64,000 nucleotides of DNA from HGM04593 sp045661225 (GCA_045661225.1 JAZRFF010000018.1:1-64000), one strand, 5' to 3'; positions 51,801 through 60,544 are shown, counted from the stretch's first letter. Notes: a model not told the origin generated them from the letters alone. Translations and numbers: made by a program.

Positions 51801-52104
51801 AAGTTGGATAGAGTTTGGGACGAGAATTTGTCTTGTCATTATAAAGATTATTGACGCCGGCTATTGGTTGAGCCACAGAAGTTCCACCCGCCGTACCGTT
51901 TTTAATTACATTATCTGTATCGTTGTTAACGCCATAGAGAGACACATTCTGTTGTCCATCACTATGAATACTAAGCGGCAGAGTATCTTCCGGAATATAA
52001 GAAGATTCACTACTTCTGTTGCGCAAAAGATTATCGTCCTTTTTCTTTTCACCGGTAAAAAGTGGGTAAAAAGCATTTCCGTTATTATAGGTATTTGAAT
52101 ACAT
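48811..52104 (-). CDS. Large polyvalent phage protein with zincin motif
   Basis: The 1097-residue protein has a low-complexity Asn/Ser-rich start (about 1-110), helical middle parts including Gly/Ala-rich membrane-active stretches (about 270-400, ALGSMASSVVGRAASLYTDK), and a metallopeptidase-like domain (about 870-980) with VEKTVLHELVGHQGLLKIFG, an HExxH site, and the later Glu-rich EEYLAELAEN. This layout is that of large polyvalent proteins/ejection proteins of Bacteroidales phages, injected with the DNA. The HELVGH motif looks intact. It lies 129 bases upstream of the portal gene. Confidence 0.7.
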   Translation of the reverse strand: MYSNTYNNGNAFYPLFTGEKKKDDNLLRNRSSESSYIPEDTLPLSIHSDGQQNVSLYGVNNDTDNVIKNGTAGGTSVAQPIAGVNNLYNDKTNSRPKLYPTSEQGLDNVITSYYNNTIKGIYNKNRNESKNKGRDIYRQYISVPGADPDIAQREMMRVDNPMNDIKRTFDQIDVEELAAAVAPFVGDGDVGKYLNEKVVPGLYSRMLDEAINEDIPNSSSEYILRSAMDNSLIGKVSKTGLAAKTGDNDFASLQSEALNRYNPGRMEQFAANVGSLLIDSPVFSALGSMASSVVGRAASLYTDKLTQSIYLARAGEGVTKKVAGDAAKRIVTQRLSSKIAQGAAVQGFTLGTYDVANSVVEDLLYTSSVNSGKALKSLARGALTGTALSVVGTPLREIARQTSGLKRAYASSKVLCAESAVFAGVSETEKIMSGVEVTPVDFFQDFGESAATLVAMRLAHWRPRGANIKLDKNGEIKKELKLAEPEKMELEELNYNPEEFMSALERELRLPSFGGKGNNAVLEEYKKIIADKNVSLETKSKLAFLVENILLSSKDSMLPLDYTVDRNEKGMWRITNYDEWGRKIDTHLFKNTSNLKSHLLLHKGKIRSNRILAFETELTKGFLTANFLRQAGQYVKRTGVNVDDVSSAMYKKVRGEQLTTTEESIINDLLELSSYNESGMVQELHDIRRGIEKRYGLEKGSLLTKVQEAVFRITPMEDIALDEYERALRKDIEELKSGASQERALEIMNKGLGSEYRGMSNEEVKANETDVYNKMIEERMSVFQNRQPVPMKRNRVTEIPSENRNGKVWSKVASNTAEQVESYKARAEELGEKFGVKLNLITDMRQVQRPDVNNEMDVMRYETQLMAEGWTDGETITVALPNARSVENVEKTVLHELVGHQGLLKIFGHHIYDFIEEVYRRGMPEVYEGIKKKSGKYDPVNAYSLVEEYLAELAENVNPTVQERTLLVRIKDCIKDLLIRTKLYTGNNRRMGEAELRELLQKHCEYMMKKTKPHVHRRRVFGDFKSAHYNKESYYDLSKFIEGVQKMIDNGTLLPSAPRFLRNAKGLLYYRLLPPEQQKIIRERLNFTEEDIKKYTY

Positions 52105-52114
52105 TGTCTTTAAT

Positions 52115-52534
52115 TTACTGTTTGCTAAAATTCTTAATTACTTTCTCGAGAGTGCCGTTTGCAAGCCTTTTGACGGGTTTAAGACGCGATTGTGTAATAA
52201 AGCCGACCGTTTTCAATGGAGAAAGAGCAGTATCGGCTTGCCCCATCTTCTGCTTCAGGTTTATCTCGGCAATTTTCGCTTTATAGTCACGCATTGCATT
52301 GCTGTAGCGTTGCTGCGCCTGTTCGTAGGTGTTCCGATATTTATCCTGCGCATTTGTCGAGTGCGTATAACGTGCCCCTTTTTCGTGCCCGATGATATTG
52401 AGCAGCGCCGATGCAAAATCGACCATTGCTGCAGCATTACGTTTGCGTCGCGCCTCGGCCAAACGTCCTTTTTCATACTTGATAGAATCCTCGAGACTCT
52501 TCTTGCGGAATTCAAGTTCTTCGTTACTGTACAT
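52115..52534 (-). CDS. Small coiled-coil protein of the phage cassette
   Basis: The 139-residue protein is mostly charged helix (ELEFRKKSLEDSIKYEKGRL, YEQAQQRYSNAMRDYKAKIA) with a basic C-terminus (LKPVKRLANGTLEKVIKNFS). It starts eight bases after the 175-residue gene and ends ten bases before the 1097-residue gene. A minor virion or ejection protein is likely from context. I do not recognise a family. Confidence 0.6.
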   Translation of the reverse strand: MYSNEELEFRKKSLEDSIKYEKGRLAEARRKRNAAAMVDFASALLNIIGHEKGARYTHSTNAQDKYRNTYEQAQQRYSNAMRDYKAKIAEINLKQKMGQADTALSPLKTVGFITQSRLKPVKRLANGTLEKVIKNFSKQ

Positions 52535-52542
52535 AGAGAGAG

Positions 52543-53070
52543 TTATTTATGTTTCTCTTTGCCCCACTCGACTCCAAGAAGAGCATTATGCAACAAATTG
52601 AGCCCACCGCCGGCAAGTGCAGCAGAATTCTTTTCGTCACGCGCAAGCATATTATATTCATCTTGCAATAATGCACGTTTGTTCTGCCGGTGCATTGCAT
52701 CGACACGCATCTTGCGTTCGTCCTCCTTTTCGGCAAGCCCCGTCACAAGATTTTCCATTGTCCGAAGCCCCTGTTCGTTACGCGCAAGGGTGAATTCGGG
52801 CGTAGCACCATTTATTGCACTATAGGCACGGTTCTGTTCATTTGTACGGCGTAAAGTATCCTCAACCCTTTTCATCGCAGCACGCGATGCGGTATTATCC
52901 AGAAAATCGCCATAATAGTTTCTCCTGAACCACCCCTCCTCTTCGGCCTGTGCCCGTTTGTGTAATTTCTTCTGTTTTTCAGCCGCATCGGCAGCGTCGA
53001 ACACACCTTTCATACTTGAATAAAGACCTAATGCTCCATTAAGTCCCGACATAATAATTGGTAAACTCAT
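52543..53070 (-). CDS. Internal-virion-like protein of the phage cassette
   Basis: I place the start at 53070 (175 residues, MSLPIIMSGLNGALGLYSSM), since upstream codons have poor composition. A short hydrophobic N-terminus is followed by long charged helices (AAEKQKKLHKRAQAEEEGWF, DEYNMLARDEKNSAALAGGG) and a Gly-rich turn. Phage internal virion proteins of the podovirus type begin in this way. It is first of the four minus-strand cassette genes. Confidence 0.55.
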   Translation of the reverse strand: MSLPIIMSGLNGALGLYSSMKGVFDAADAAEKQKKLHKRAQAEEEGWFRRNYYGDFLDNTASRAAMKRVEDTLRRTNEQNRAYSAINGATPEFTLARNEQGLRTMENLVTGLAEKEDERKMRVDAMHRQNKRALLQDEYNMLARDEKNSAALAGGGLNLLHNALLGVEWGKEKHK

Positions 53071-53186
53071 AACTTTTTTGCTGCAAAAGAAATACAGCCG
53101 ACAAAGAAGAAAGTTGCTAAAATGACAGTAAGAAACACTTTGCTTCATAATGTCATTACAGCAACCTGACAAAAAGAGTCCGCACC

Positions 53187-53194
53187 TATTTTTG
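53187..53194 (+). promoter_or_regulatory. -7 box of the divergent small gene
   Basis: TATTTTTG fits TAnnTTTG, 17 bases before the ATG at 53212, giving a very short leader. Confidence 0.45.
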
Positions 53195-53211
53195 CGGATA
53201 AACATTATTAT

Positions 53212-53460
53212 ATGATTAAAAGAAAGAATGCAAACGTAACCATCAACGATGTCCACAGCGAGACCCTTGCGCTGTTTCACCGGCTTATACAGCGACTTGA
53301 AAAATTGACCGTGAACTGCGAAGACCCGGGAACAATAAACCAAGCACTAAAGACCACAGCCGATTTTCTTGTAAAATTAAATAAGGAGCGCGAACAAGAC
53401 TGTGACGACGAGATTGGCGCACTCTTACGCCAAACGCTGCAAGGCATTGATGGTGCGTGA
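53212..53460 (+). CDS. Divergent small helical protein, 82 residues
   Basis: The protein is nearly all helix, with two amphipathic segments (HSETLALFHRLIQRLEKLTV, INQALKTTADFLVKLNKERE) and an acidic stretch. It is divergent from the phage cassette by 141 bases and ends before a hairpin. It could be a regulator or another phage protein; there is no HTH motif I can place. Confidence 0.5.
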   Translation: MIKRKNANVTINDVHSETLALFHRLIQRLEKLTVNCEDPGTINQALKTTADFLVKLNKEREQDCDDEIGALLRQTLQGIDGA

Positions 53461-53466
53461 TTTTTT

Positions 53467-53493
53467 CAGAGCCAATCCCGGGGATTGGCTCTG
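53467..53493. terminator. Terminator between the small gene and atpG
   Basis: CAGAGCCAATCCC-G-GGGATTGGCTCTG is a perfect 13-bp stem. It ends the convergent 82-residue gene and the ATP synthase operon. Confidence 0.8.
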
Positions 53494-53502
53494 TTTGCAG
53501 TA

Positions 53503-54369
53503 TCAGAGTTGTGAACACCCACCCGACACTATATCAAGAATTTCATTGGTTATTGCTTGCTGACGACCTTTGTTATACTGTAAAGTAAGTTCAAGTATAA
53601 GTTTGTCGGCATTATCCGTTGCAATCTGCATTGCCATCATTCGGGCCGCGTGCTCGGCTGCATTAGAATCAAGAATAGCCGTAAAGAGTCTTAGCACAAC
53701 AGCCTTGGGCAATAGTTCGGACACGACAGTGTCTATACCGGGTTCAACAATACAATCCACCGGCAACGAATCGTTACAAACATCTTTCACGGGGTCCTTT
53801 ACCGGAAGAAAAGTTTCTCTTATCGGTTTAAAGTTCACAGGCGAAACAAGATGAGTATACACGAGTTCCACTTTGTCGACAGAACCCCGCGCAAAACATT
53901 CCATAAGCGAATGAGCGACCTCGTCTACACCTTTATAAACAGGCTTTTCGGAGTACTTCATAAGTGCATCATCTGACTCAACGCCCATTTTCCTTACGGC
54001 GTCCGACATTTTACGTCCGACTGGATAGACTTTAACATTAGCACCAGTTGTTCTGTACTCGGCAACAGCACTCTCCATTAAACGCGCCACATTTGCATTA
54101 AAAGAACCGCAAAGAGTGGCGTCCGAGGCTACAGCTATTATCACTACGTTCTGCAAGGGACGTTGCACAGCATACTCGTTGGCCGCAACAGTTCTACCAT
54201 CAATCAACACACGCATAATCTCATCAAGTTTTTTCTGATAAGGCCGCATAGCATCTATAGCGGCTTGTGCACGACGCAGCTTGGCCGATGAGACAAGTTT
54301 CATTGCCGAAGTTATCTTCTGCGTATTCTTGACCGAAAGTATTCTGTGCTTAATCTCCTTCAAATTCAT
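53503..54369 (-). CDS. atpG: ATP synthase F1 gamma subunit
   Basis: I take the start at 54369 (288 residues, MNLKEIKHRILSVKNTQKIT), which shares one base with the atpA stop. It is the central rotor shaft. The N-terminal helix with TSAMKLVSSAKLRRAQ and the C-terminal LEYNK-like LQYNKGRQQAITNEILDIV helix pair are present. It is the last gene of the operon. Confidence 0.96.
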   Translation of the reverse strand: MNLKEIKHRILSVKNTQKITSAMKLVSSAKLRRAQAAIDAMRPYQKKLDEIMRVLIDGRTVAANEYAVQRPLQNVVIIAVASDATLCGSFNANVARLMESAVAEYRTTGANVKVYPVGRKMSDAVRKMGVESDDALMKYSEKPVYKGVDEVAHSLMECFARGSVDKVELVYTHLVSPVNFKPIRETFLPVKDPVKDVCNDSLPVDCIVEPGIDTVVSELLPKAVVLRLFTAILDSNAAEHAARMMAMQIATDNADKLILELTLQYNKGRQQAITNEILDIVSGGCSQL

Positions 54370-55952
54370 CACTCGTCTTTTAACGTAGCACAAATATCAT
54401 TAGCAACCCTCTCTATTATTGATGTAAGCTCATCATTTAGCTCTCCGGCGGCAAGAGTGTCGAGCACATCTTTCTTGTAGCGCGTACGCATAATATCAAG
54501 GAACATTGTTTCAAATTCAGCAACTTTTTCTACCGGAATAGCCGCCAAAAGGTTATGCGTTCCACAATAAAGTACCGCTACCTGCTCCCCTACTGACATA
54601 GGAGCATACTGCGACTGAACCAATAGAGCATTGTTACGGCGCCCGCACTCAATAACCCTCATCGTTACCGGGTCCATTTCGCTGCCGAACTTTGTAAAAG
54701 CCTCAAGTTCGCGATACTGCGCCTGGTCAATCTTCAACGTTCCGGCAACCCGTTTCATTGATTTTATCTGAGCCTTTCCTCCCACACGTGACACTGAAAT
54801 ACCCACGTTCACTGCAGGACGGAATCCACGATTAAAAAGGTCACTCTCAAGATAAATCTGACCATCGGTTATAGAAATTACATTTGTAGGTATATAGGCC
54901 GACACATCGCCCGCCTGCGTCTCAATAATAGGCAAAGCTGTAAGCGAGCCGCCACCTTTTACGTGCCCTGCAAGGCTTGGAGGAAGGTCATTCATTTTCT
55001 CGGCGACCTCCTGCTGATTTATTATCCTTGCCGCACGTTCAAGCAAACGCGAATGCAGATAGAACACATCGCCGGGGTAAGCCTCACGTCCCGACGGACG
55101 GCGCAGTATCAGTGACACCTCGCGGTAGGCCACCGCCTGTTTCGAAAGGTCGTCATACACCACAAGCGCGTGACGTCCCGTATCACGGAAATACTCTCCA
55201 ATAGCAGCACCCGCCATAGGAGCATAATATTGCAGAGCAGCTGTGTCTGCGGCAGTCGCAACAACCACCGTTGTATAGTCCATTGCGCCATACTTACGCA
55301 AAGTATTCACCAACGATGCAACCGTTGACCCCTTCTGCCCCACAGCCACATATATACAATAGACCGGATTGCCGGCTTCATAGGCCGAACGTTGGTTTAT
55401 TATTGTATCGAGCGCAATTGCAGTCTTTCCCGTCTGTCTGTCACCAACAATAAGTTCACGTTGCCCACGTCCTATGGGAATCATTGAGTCTATGGACTTC
55501 AACCCTGTCTGCAAAGGCTCGGTAACAGGCTGACGAAATATGACACCGGGCGCCTTGCGTTCGAGAGGCATCTCGAATTTATCGCCTTCAATATCCCCGG
55601 CACCGTCCAAAGGCTCACCTAAAGGAGTTATGACACGCCCCACCATTGCATCGCAAACATCAATAGAGGCTATACGTCCGGTACGTTTGACAGTCATACC
55701 CTCCTTTATCTTGTCGGTTGCCCCAAGCAGTATAGCACCGACATTATCCTCCTCGAGATTCATCACAATGGCTTTAACCCCATTGTCAAATTCCAGAAGT
55801 TCATCAGCCTCGGCGTTGTAAAGACCATAAATGCGTACAACCCCGTCACTAACCTGAAGCACAGTGCCAACCTCTTCATACTCGACACTGCTCTTTATGC
55901 CTTTCAATTGTTCAAGCAACACACTTGAAACTTCGCTCGGTTTAATATTCAT
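54369..55952 (-). CDS. atpA: ATP synthase F1 alpha subunit
   Basis: The 527-residue non-catalytic nucleotide-binding subunit. The P-loop GDRQTGKTA (about 169-177), ALVVYDDLSKQAVAYR and the SVSRVGGKAQIKSMK arginine segment are present. It overlaps atpH upstream and atpG downstream by one base each, so translation is coupled. Confidence 0.98.
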   Translation of the reverse strand: MNIKPSEVSSVLLEQLKGIKSSVEYEEVGTVLQVSDGVVRIYGLYNAEADELLEFDNGVKAIVMNLEEDNVGAILLGATDKIKEGMTVKRTGRIASIDVCDAMVGRVITPLGEPLDGAGDIEGDKFEMPLERKAPGVIFRQPVTEPLQTGLKSIDSMIPIGRGQRELIVGDRQTGKTAIALDTIINQRSAYEAGNPVYCIYVAVGQKGSTVASLVNTLRKYGAMDYTTVVVATAADTAALQYYAPMAGAAIGEYFRDTGRHALVVYDDLSKQAVAYREVSLILRRPSGREAYPGDVFYLHSRLLERAARIINQQEVAEKMNDLPPSLAGHVKGGGSLTALPIIETQAGDVSAYIPTNVISITDGQIYLESDLFNRGFRPAVNVGISVSRVGGKAQIKSMKRVAGTLKIDQAQYRELEAFTKFGSEMDPVTMRVIECGRRNNALLVQSQYAPMSVGEQVAVLYCGTHNLLAAIPVEKVAEFETMFLDIMRTRYKKDVLDTLAAGELNDELTSIIERVANDICATLKDE

Positions 55953-56500
55953 CAGACAAGTTTTCTGTTAGGTTTTATCAATAACTTTTTTATCCTCTCC
56001 ATCTGTCCTTTGACACTTGCATCGAGACGTTGCGAATCCGTTTCAAGGAGAAAGCCTCCTATAATAGCCTCATCGACAACATTCTCAATCTCAACAGCGT
56101 TACAAGGCTTGGCCTTAAGCAGTTTTTCCAGATTCTCCTTAAAGGCATCAGTAACAGGTACTGCAGTAACTAATTTAACGGCACAGACACCCTTTGCCTT
56201 GCGATAAAGAGTAATGTAAGCATTCGAAATAAAAAGAAGAAGCTCCTCGCGTTCTTCCCTCACTACAAGAGTCGCGAAACATCGAAAAACCTCGGAGGGC
56301 GCCACAGCCGAGCAAATAAGCTCGACACGTTCCCTGGAAGTAAGAAGCGGAGCACGCAAGAGTATAGAAAAATCACGCACTTCGCGCAATGTATGCAGAA
56401 GTTGTAAGACACAAGCATAAACCTCGTCCTCAGCTCCTTGCTCTACAGCATACTCGAGCAACGCTTTTGCATAACGCGATGAGATTACTCCGACATTCAT
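55952..56500 (-). CDS. atpH: ATP synthase F1 delta subunit
   Basis: The 182-residue OSCP/delta subunit joins F1 to the peripheral stalk. VISSRYAKALLEYAVEQG at the start and the C-terminal LETDSQRLDASVKGQMERIK segment are typical. It overlaps atpF by four bases. Confidence 0.95.
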   Translation of the reverse strand: MNVGVISSRYAKALLEYAVEQGAEDEVYACVLQLLHTLREVRDFSILLRAPLLTSRERVELICSAVAPSEVFRCFATLVVREEREELLLFISNAYITLYRKAKGVCAVKLVTAVPVTDAFKENLEKLLKAKPCNAVEIENVVDEAIIGGFLLETDSQRLDASVKGQMERIKKLLIKPNRKLV

Positions 56501-57006
56501 TTCTTCTCCTCCTTCCCGTCAAGAACCTCATCGGCAAGCATCTTGATATACTCCTGTTGATGCTCGTCATTCGACAGCTCCTTACGCATAATCTTTTCTG
56601 CAACCGACAGCGACAGTTCGGCCATTTGAGAACGAATATCACGCATAACATTCTCTTTCTCGTGTTCTATCACACGACGAACCTCAAGCAACATCTTCTC
56701 ACCTTCGTCACCGGCTCTTTTAATCGCCTCGTCAATAATATGCTCACGCGTACTTTCCGCCTCGCGCAGAATACGTATATTCTCGTCCCTTGCAGCCTTT
56801 ATTATTGCCTCACCCTCTTCCTCTATTCGTGCAAGTCTTTCATTGATTACATTTGCATTACGCAAAGACTCCTCGATAACCCTCTTGCGCTCATCAAGCA
56901 TTGAGGTTATAACAGGGAAGCCATACTTATACAGCACAAAGAATACTATTCCAAACGCAATAAGCGTCCAGAACAGCAATCCGGCATCAGGCAACAACAG
57001 AGACAT
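56497..57006 (-). CDS. atpF: ATP synthase Fo b subunit
   Basis: The 169-residue peripheral stalk subunit has one membrane helix (LLFWTLIAFGIVFFVLYKYG) and a long charged coiled coil (KRVIEESLRNANVINERLAR ... IRSQMAELSLSVAEKIMRKE). Length and composition are normal. Confidence 0.96.
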   Translation of the reverse strand: MSLLLPDAGLLFWTLIAFGIVFFVLYKYGFPVITSMLDERKRVIEESLRNANVINERLARIEEEGEAIIKAARDENIRILREAESTREHIIDEAIKRAGDEGEKMLLEVRRVIEHEKENVMRDIRSQMAELSLSVAEKIMRKELSNDEHQQEYIKMLADEVLDGKEEKK

Positions 57007-57022
57007 TTTTCAGCAGTTTTTT

Positions 57023-57277
57023 TTACACAAACAACACAAGGAAGCACACTACAACAGCAAACATCGCAACACCCTCAATGAGCGCTCCTGCAAGAATCAT
57101 ACTCGAGCGTATATCCCCGGCAGCCTCGGGCTGACGTGCAATAGCTTCAACCGATGAACAAGCTATACGGCTAATACCAAACGATGCACCAATAACCGCC
57201 ACACTGGCTGCAAACGCAGCACCCACATTTGCGAGGCCAGCCCCCGCCATTGCTTGTAAGAAAATTGTCAAAAACAT
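57023..57277 (-). CDS. atpE: ATP synthase Fo c subunit
   Basis: The 84-residue ring subunit has two membrane helices joined by the polar loop ARQPEA. The ion-binding Glu is in ALIEGVAMFAVV. Gly follows that Glu where sodium-type rings usually have Ser or Thr, which favours proton use. The loop Gln does not decide the question. Confidence 0.95.
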   Translation of the reverse strand: MFLTIFLQAMAGAGLANVGAAFAASVAVIGASFGISRIACSSVEAIARQPEAAGDIRSSMILAGALIEGVAMFAVVVCFLVLFV

Positions 57278-57321
57278 AATTCAAATATTTAATTAAAAGT
57301 TACACACATAATAATTCATTA

Positions 57322-58386
57322 TCATTTGTGATGTTCGGGTTGCGACAGACCTATAAACACCGACGACAGCATTGTAAACACAAAAGCCTGTATAAACGCG
57401 ACAAGCAGTTCCAAACAGGTCATAAAAACCGTAAAAAACACCGACACGACAGTCATTCCGCTACCAATATATCTATTTACAGACATTGTTATGAATATAA
57501 TGCAGACAAACGCCAACAAAGCCGTATGCCCTGCAAAAATATTCGCGAACAGACGTATGGTCAAAGCAAAAGGTTTCACCAATGCTCCAAAAATTTCAAT
57601 TACAGGCATCAATGGAACCGGCAGCTTAAGCCACGTCGGTACATCGGGCCAGAAGAGTTCCTTATAGTACTCTTTATTTCCAAAAAAATTAACCACAACA
57701 AAAGTACAGATTGCAAGAGCAAGCGTAACCGCAATATTACCTGTAACATTTGCTCCACCCGGAAAAACCGGCAACAACCCCATCAAATTACTCAACAGAA
57801 TAAAAAAGAACACCGTCAGCAAGAATGGAGTATATTTACGATAAGACTTTCCCACGTTCGGTCTTATTACATTATCGACAATCATCACTATAAGCATCTC
57901 CATACACCCCACAAACCCCTTTGGCACCTCATTGCGAGTATCGTGACATTTATACCAACGTGCTGTACAAAGCACTATGACCACCAGCAACAATGCATTC
58001 AAAAAAACCGCAAGAACATTCTTCGTTATTGAAATATCAAGCAAAGGACGCACCTCATTGCCCAGCTCATCAAATTCCACTATTTTACCCTCGTTGTTTC
58101 CCTCCGGCGCTATTCTGAAGCCATTATAACTCTCTTGCTCGTGAAAAACCGATGAGAAGAAAATATTCCAGCCTCTATGCTCGGAATATATTATCACCGG
58201 CAAGGATATAGCAATGTGCAAATCTCCGACAGTTGCCAAATGCCATTCGTAAGAGTCCTTTACGTGTCCGAATATCACCCCTTTTACATCAACGTCTTGT
58301 GGACGTTCATCAACAGCTGCCTCACACACGACAGAAGGTGCAAGCAGCATTGTCAGGAGTAAAAATAATCGGAACAGTCTCTTCAT
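57322..58386 (-). CDS. atpB: ATP synthase Fo a subunit
   Basis: The 354-residue protein is long compared with E. coli (271), because a signal-like helix and a periplasmic domain (about 25-130, including GHVKDSYEWHLATVGDLHIA) precede the core. This is usual in Bacteroidota. The essential Arg is in KPFALTIRLFANIFAGH. It lies nine bases after the AtpI-like gene. Confidence 0.96.
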   Translation of the reverse strand: MKRLFRLFLLLTMLLAPSVVCEAAVDERPQDVDVKGVIFGHVKDSYEWHLATVGDLHIAISLPVIIYSEHRGWNIFFSSVFHEQESYNGFRIAPEGNNEGKIVEFDELGNEVRPLLDISITKNVLAVFLNALLLVVIVLCTARWYKCHDTRNEVPKGFVGCMEMLIVMIVDNVIRPNVGKSYRKYTPFLLTVFFFILLSNLMGLLPVFPGGANVTGNIAVTLALAICTFVVVNFFGNKEYYKELFWPDVPTWLKLPVPLMPVIEIFGALVKPFALTIRLFANIFAGHTALLAFVCIIFITMSVNRYIGSGMTVVSVFFTVFMTCLELLVAFIQAFVFTMLSSVFIGLSQPEHHK

Positions 58387-58395
58387 AACCCAATA

Positions 58396-58764
58396 TCAAC
58401 AGCGTTTTTTTATATAAATAGCAAAAGCGCTTTCAGCAAGCAGCAAAATCATATAATAAATAAAGAAATTTATAACCAGCCCCACTGCATATTTCCTCAC
58501 TATAAAAGCAAGCAAGAATATGAACATAAGCGAAAGCAACAATTTCACACTTTTAAAAAACATAAAATATTTTGTAAAAGAGGCATTGTTTGCAGAAGGT
58601 TTTACCAGCAGCAACAGCGAGTAAAGTACCCAAAAATAAAGAGGGATTGCAAATCGTGCCATAGTACAGAACTCCGGAAAATGCGCACGTGTCAGCAATT
58701 CCAAAGCAAAAGCTACAGCAAGCATTAGCAATGTAAAAAATGTATATATCTTTATTCTTCCCAT
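58396..58764 (-). CDS. AtpI-like small membrane protein
   Basis: The 122-residue protein has four hydrophobic helices and little else. Its place between atpC and atpB fits the poorly conserved AtpI-like assembly protein of Bacteroidota operons. Sequence alone would not identify it. Confidence 0.7.
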   Translation of the reverse strand: MGRIKIYTFFTLLMLAVAFALELLTRAHFPEFCTMARFAIPLYFWVLYSLLLLVKPSANNASFTKYFMFFKSVKLLLSLMFIFLLAFIVRKYAVGLVINFFIYYMILLLAESAFAIYIKKRC

Positions 58765-58773
58765 AATTGTATT

Positions 58774-59037
58774 TTAAACTTCGACACACGCCGAAACCAC
58801 ATTATTACGCACCTCGACAAACCCACTTGAAATATCCACACCGGCTTCGCCATCGAATGTACACCATTTGATTCTACCTTTCTGTAAAGAACTAATCATT
58901 GTAGCGTGATTATGCAGCACGACAAAAGGCGCCTTACTGCCCGGTAAAGATACCGAAACGACCTCACCTTTAAAAATCAGTTTCTCGGGCGAGAGGATTT
59001 CAAGCATAATAACAGCATTATTCATAATCTCACTCAA
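58774..59037 (-). CDS. atpC: ATP synthase F1 epsilon subunit, short form
   Basis: The 87-residue protein has only the N-terminal beta-sandwich (LEILSPEKLIFKGEVVSVSL, HNHATMISSLQKGRI). The C-terminal helical hairpin of typical epsilon (about 135 residues), which inhibits ATP hydrolysis, is absent. It overlaps atpD by eight bases. Confidence 0.93.
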   Translation of the reverse strand: MSEIMNNAVIMLEILSPEKLIFKGEVVSVSLPGSKAPFVVLHNHATMISSLQKGRIKWCTFDGEAGVDISSGFVEVRNNVVSACVEV

Positions 59038-60544
59038 GCATTTTTTTACCCTTCTCTATAGCCTCCTCTATAGTGCCCACATTCAAGAAAGCCTGTTCGG
59101 GCAGATAATCAACCTCACCGTCAAGAATCATATTAAACCCTTTTATAGTATCGACAATGGAAACCATTACGCCTTTTATACCCGTAAACTGTTCGGCAAC
59201 CGAAAAAGGCTGCGAAAGAAAACGTTGCACCTTGCGTGCTCTGTTTACGGTGGTACGGTCCTCGTCCGAGAGTTCCTCCATTCCCAGTATCGAAATTATA
59301 TCCTGCAATTCCTTGTTACGCTGTAGAATCTGCTTAACGCGTTGCGCTGTCCGATAATGCTCAACCCCCACTATATTAACATCAAGAATGCGAGAGGTCG
59401 ATTCCAGCGGGTCCACAGCCGGATAAATACCTTGTTCCGCTATTTTACGGCTCAGAACAGTTGTAGCATCAAGATGAGTAAAAGTTGTAGCAGGAGCAGG
59501 GTCCGTCAAGTCATCGGCAGGCACATATACCGCTTGAACCGACGTTATGGAGCCGTGAATTGTCGAAGCAATGCGTTCCTGCAACATACCCATCTCGCTG
59601 GCAAGCGTCGGTTGGTACCCCACCGACCCCGGCATACGTCCCAAAAGCGCAGAGACCTCGGAACCGGCCTGTGTATAACGGAAAATATTATCAATAAAGA
59701 ACAGAATATCGTTTCTCTTGCCCTCCTTTGCTCCGGCATCACGGAACGACTCGGCAATAGTAAGTCCCGAAAGAGCCACCGATGCACGTGCACCGGGCGG
59801 TTCGTTCATCTGTCCGTACACCAATGTTGCCTGCGAAGTTGCAACCTCATCGTAATTGACTTTGGAAAGGTCCCATTCGCCACGTTCAAGCCCTTTGTTG
59901 AATTCTTCTCCGTAACGTATCACGTTCGATTCAATCATTTCGCGCAACAAGTCGTTACCCTCTCGTGTACGCTCCCCCACACCTGCAAAAACCGAAAAGC
60001 CATCGTGTCCTTTAGCAATATTATTTATAAGTTCCATTATCAGAACCGTTTTGCCAACCCCGGCACCACCAAAAAGGCCTATTTTTCCACCCTTGCAATA
60101 AGGTTCAAGAAGATCAATCACCTTAATACCGGTATAAAAAACCTCTTCTGTTGTTGAAAGTTCCTCGAACTTTGGAGCCTCACGGTGTATGGGGTACGCG
60201 CCTTCATTGTCCAGTTCTTCCAGACCATCAATAGCAGCACCCACAACATTCATCATTCGTCCTTTTATCTGCTCCCCGACAGGCATCGTTATCGGGTGTC
60301 CGGTAGCCACGACCGGCATTCCGCGCGAAAGTCCGGCCGTACGGTCCATTGCCACCGTACGCACGGTGTTATCGCCAATATGTTGCTGAACCTCAAGTAC
60401 CAGCACGCCACCATCTCTTAACGAGACCGTCAGTGCCTCGTGTATTGCAGGCAGAGAAAGATTTTCACTGCTATCAGCATTATCGAAACAGACATCGACA
60501 ACCGCACCGATAACTTGTGATATGCGTCCAATATTTTGTGACAT
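59030..60544 (-). CDS. atpD: ATP synthase F1 beta subunit
   Basis: The 504-residue catalytic subunit has P-loop GGAGVGKTVLI (about 157-167), the catalytic Glu in GVGERTREGNDL, and FFIDNIFRYTQAGSEVSALL. It is first in the operon atpD-C-I-B-E-F-H-A-G, the Bacteroidota order. Confidence 0.98.
   Translation of the reverse strand: MSQNIGRISQVIGAVVDVCFDNADSSENLSLPAIHEALTVSLRDGGVLVLEVQQHIGDNTVRTVAMDRTAGLSRGMPVVATGHPITMPVGEQIKGRMMNVVGAAIDGLEELDNEGAYPIHREAPKFEELSTTEEVFYTGIKVIDLLEPYCKGGKIGLFGGAGVGKTVLIMELINNIAKGHDGFSVFAGVGERTREGNDLLREMIESNVIRYGEEFNKGLERGEWDLSKVNYDEVATSQATLVYGQMNEPPGARASVALSGLTIAESFRDAGAKEGKRNDILFFIDNIFRYTQAGSEVSALLGRMPGSVGYQPTLASEMGMLQERIASTIHGSITSVQAVYVPADDLTDPAPATTFTHLDATTVLSRKIAEQGIYPAVDPLESTSRILDVNIVGVEHYRTAQRVKQILQRNKELQDIISILGMEELSDEDRTTVNRARKVQRFLSQPFSVAEQFTGIKGVMVSIVDTIKGFNMILDGEVDYLPEQAFLNVGTIEEAIEKGKKMLE

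Noticed and set aside
57023..57277. Sodium-specific c-ring
   Set aside because: The loop Gln is present but Gly, not Ser or Thr, follows the ion-binding Glu; the evidence does not support sodium use.
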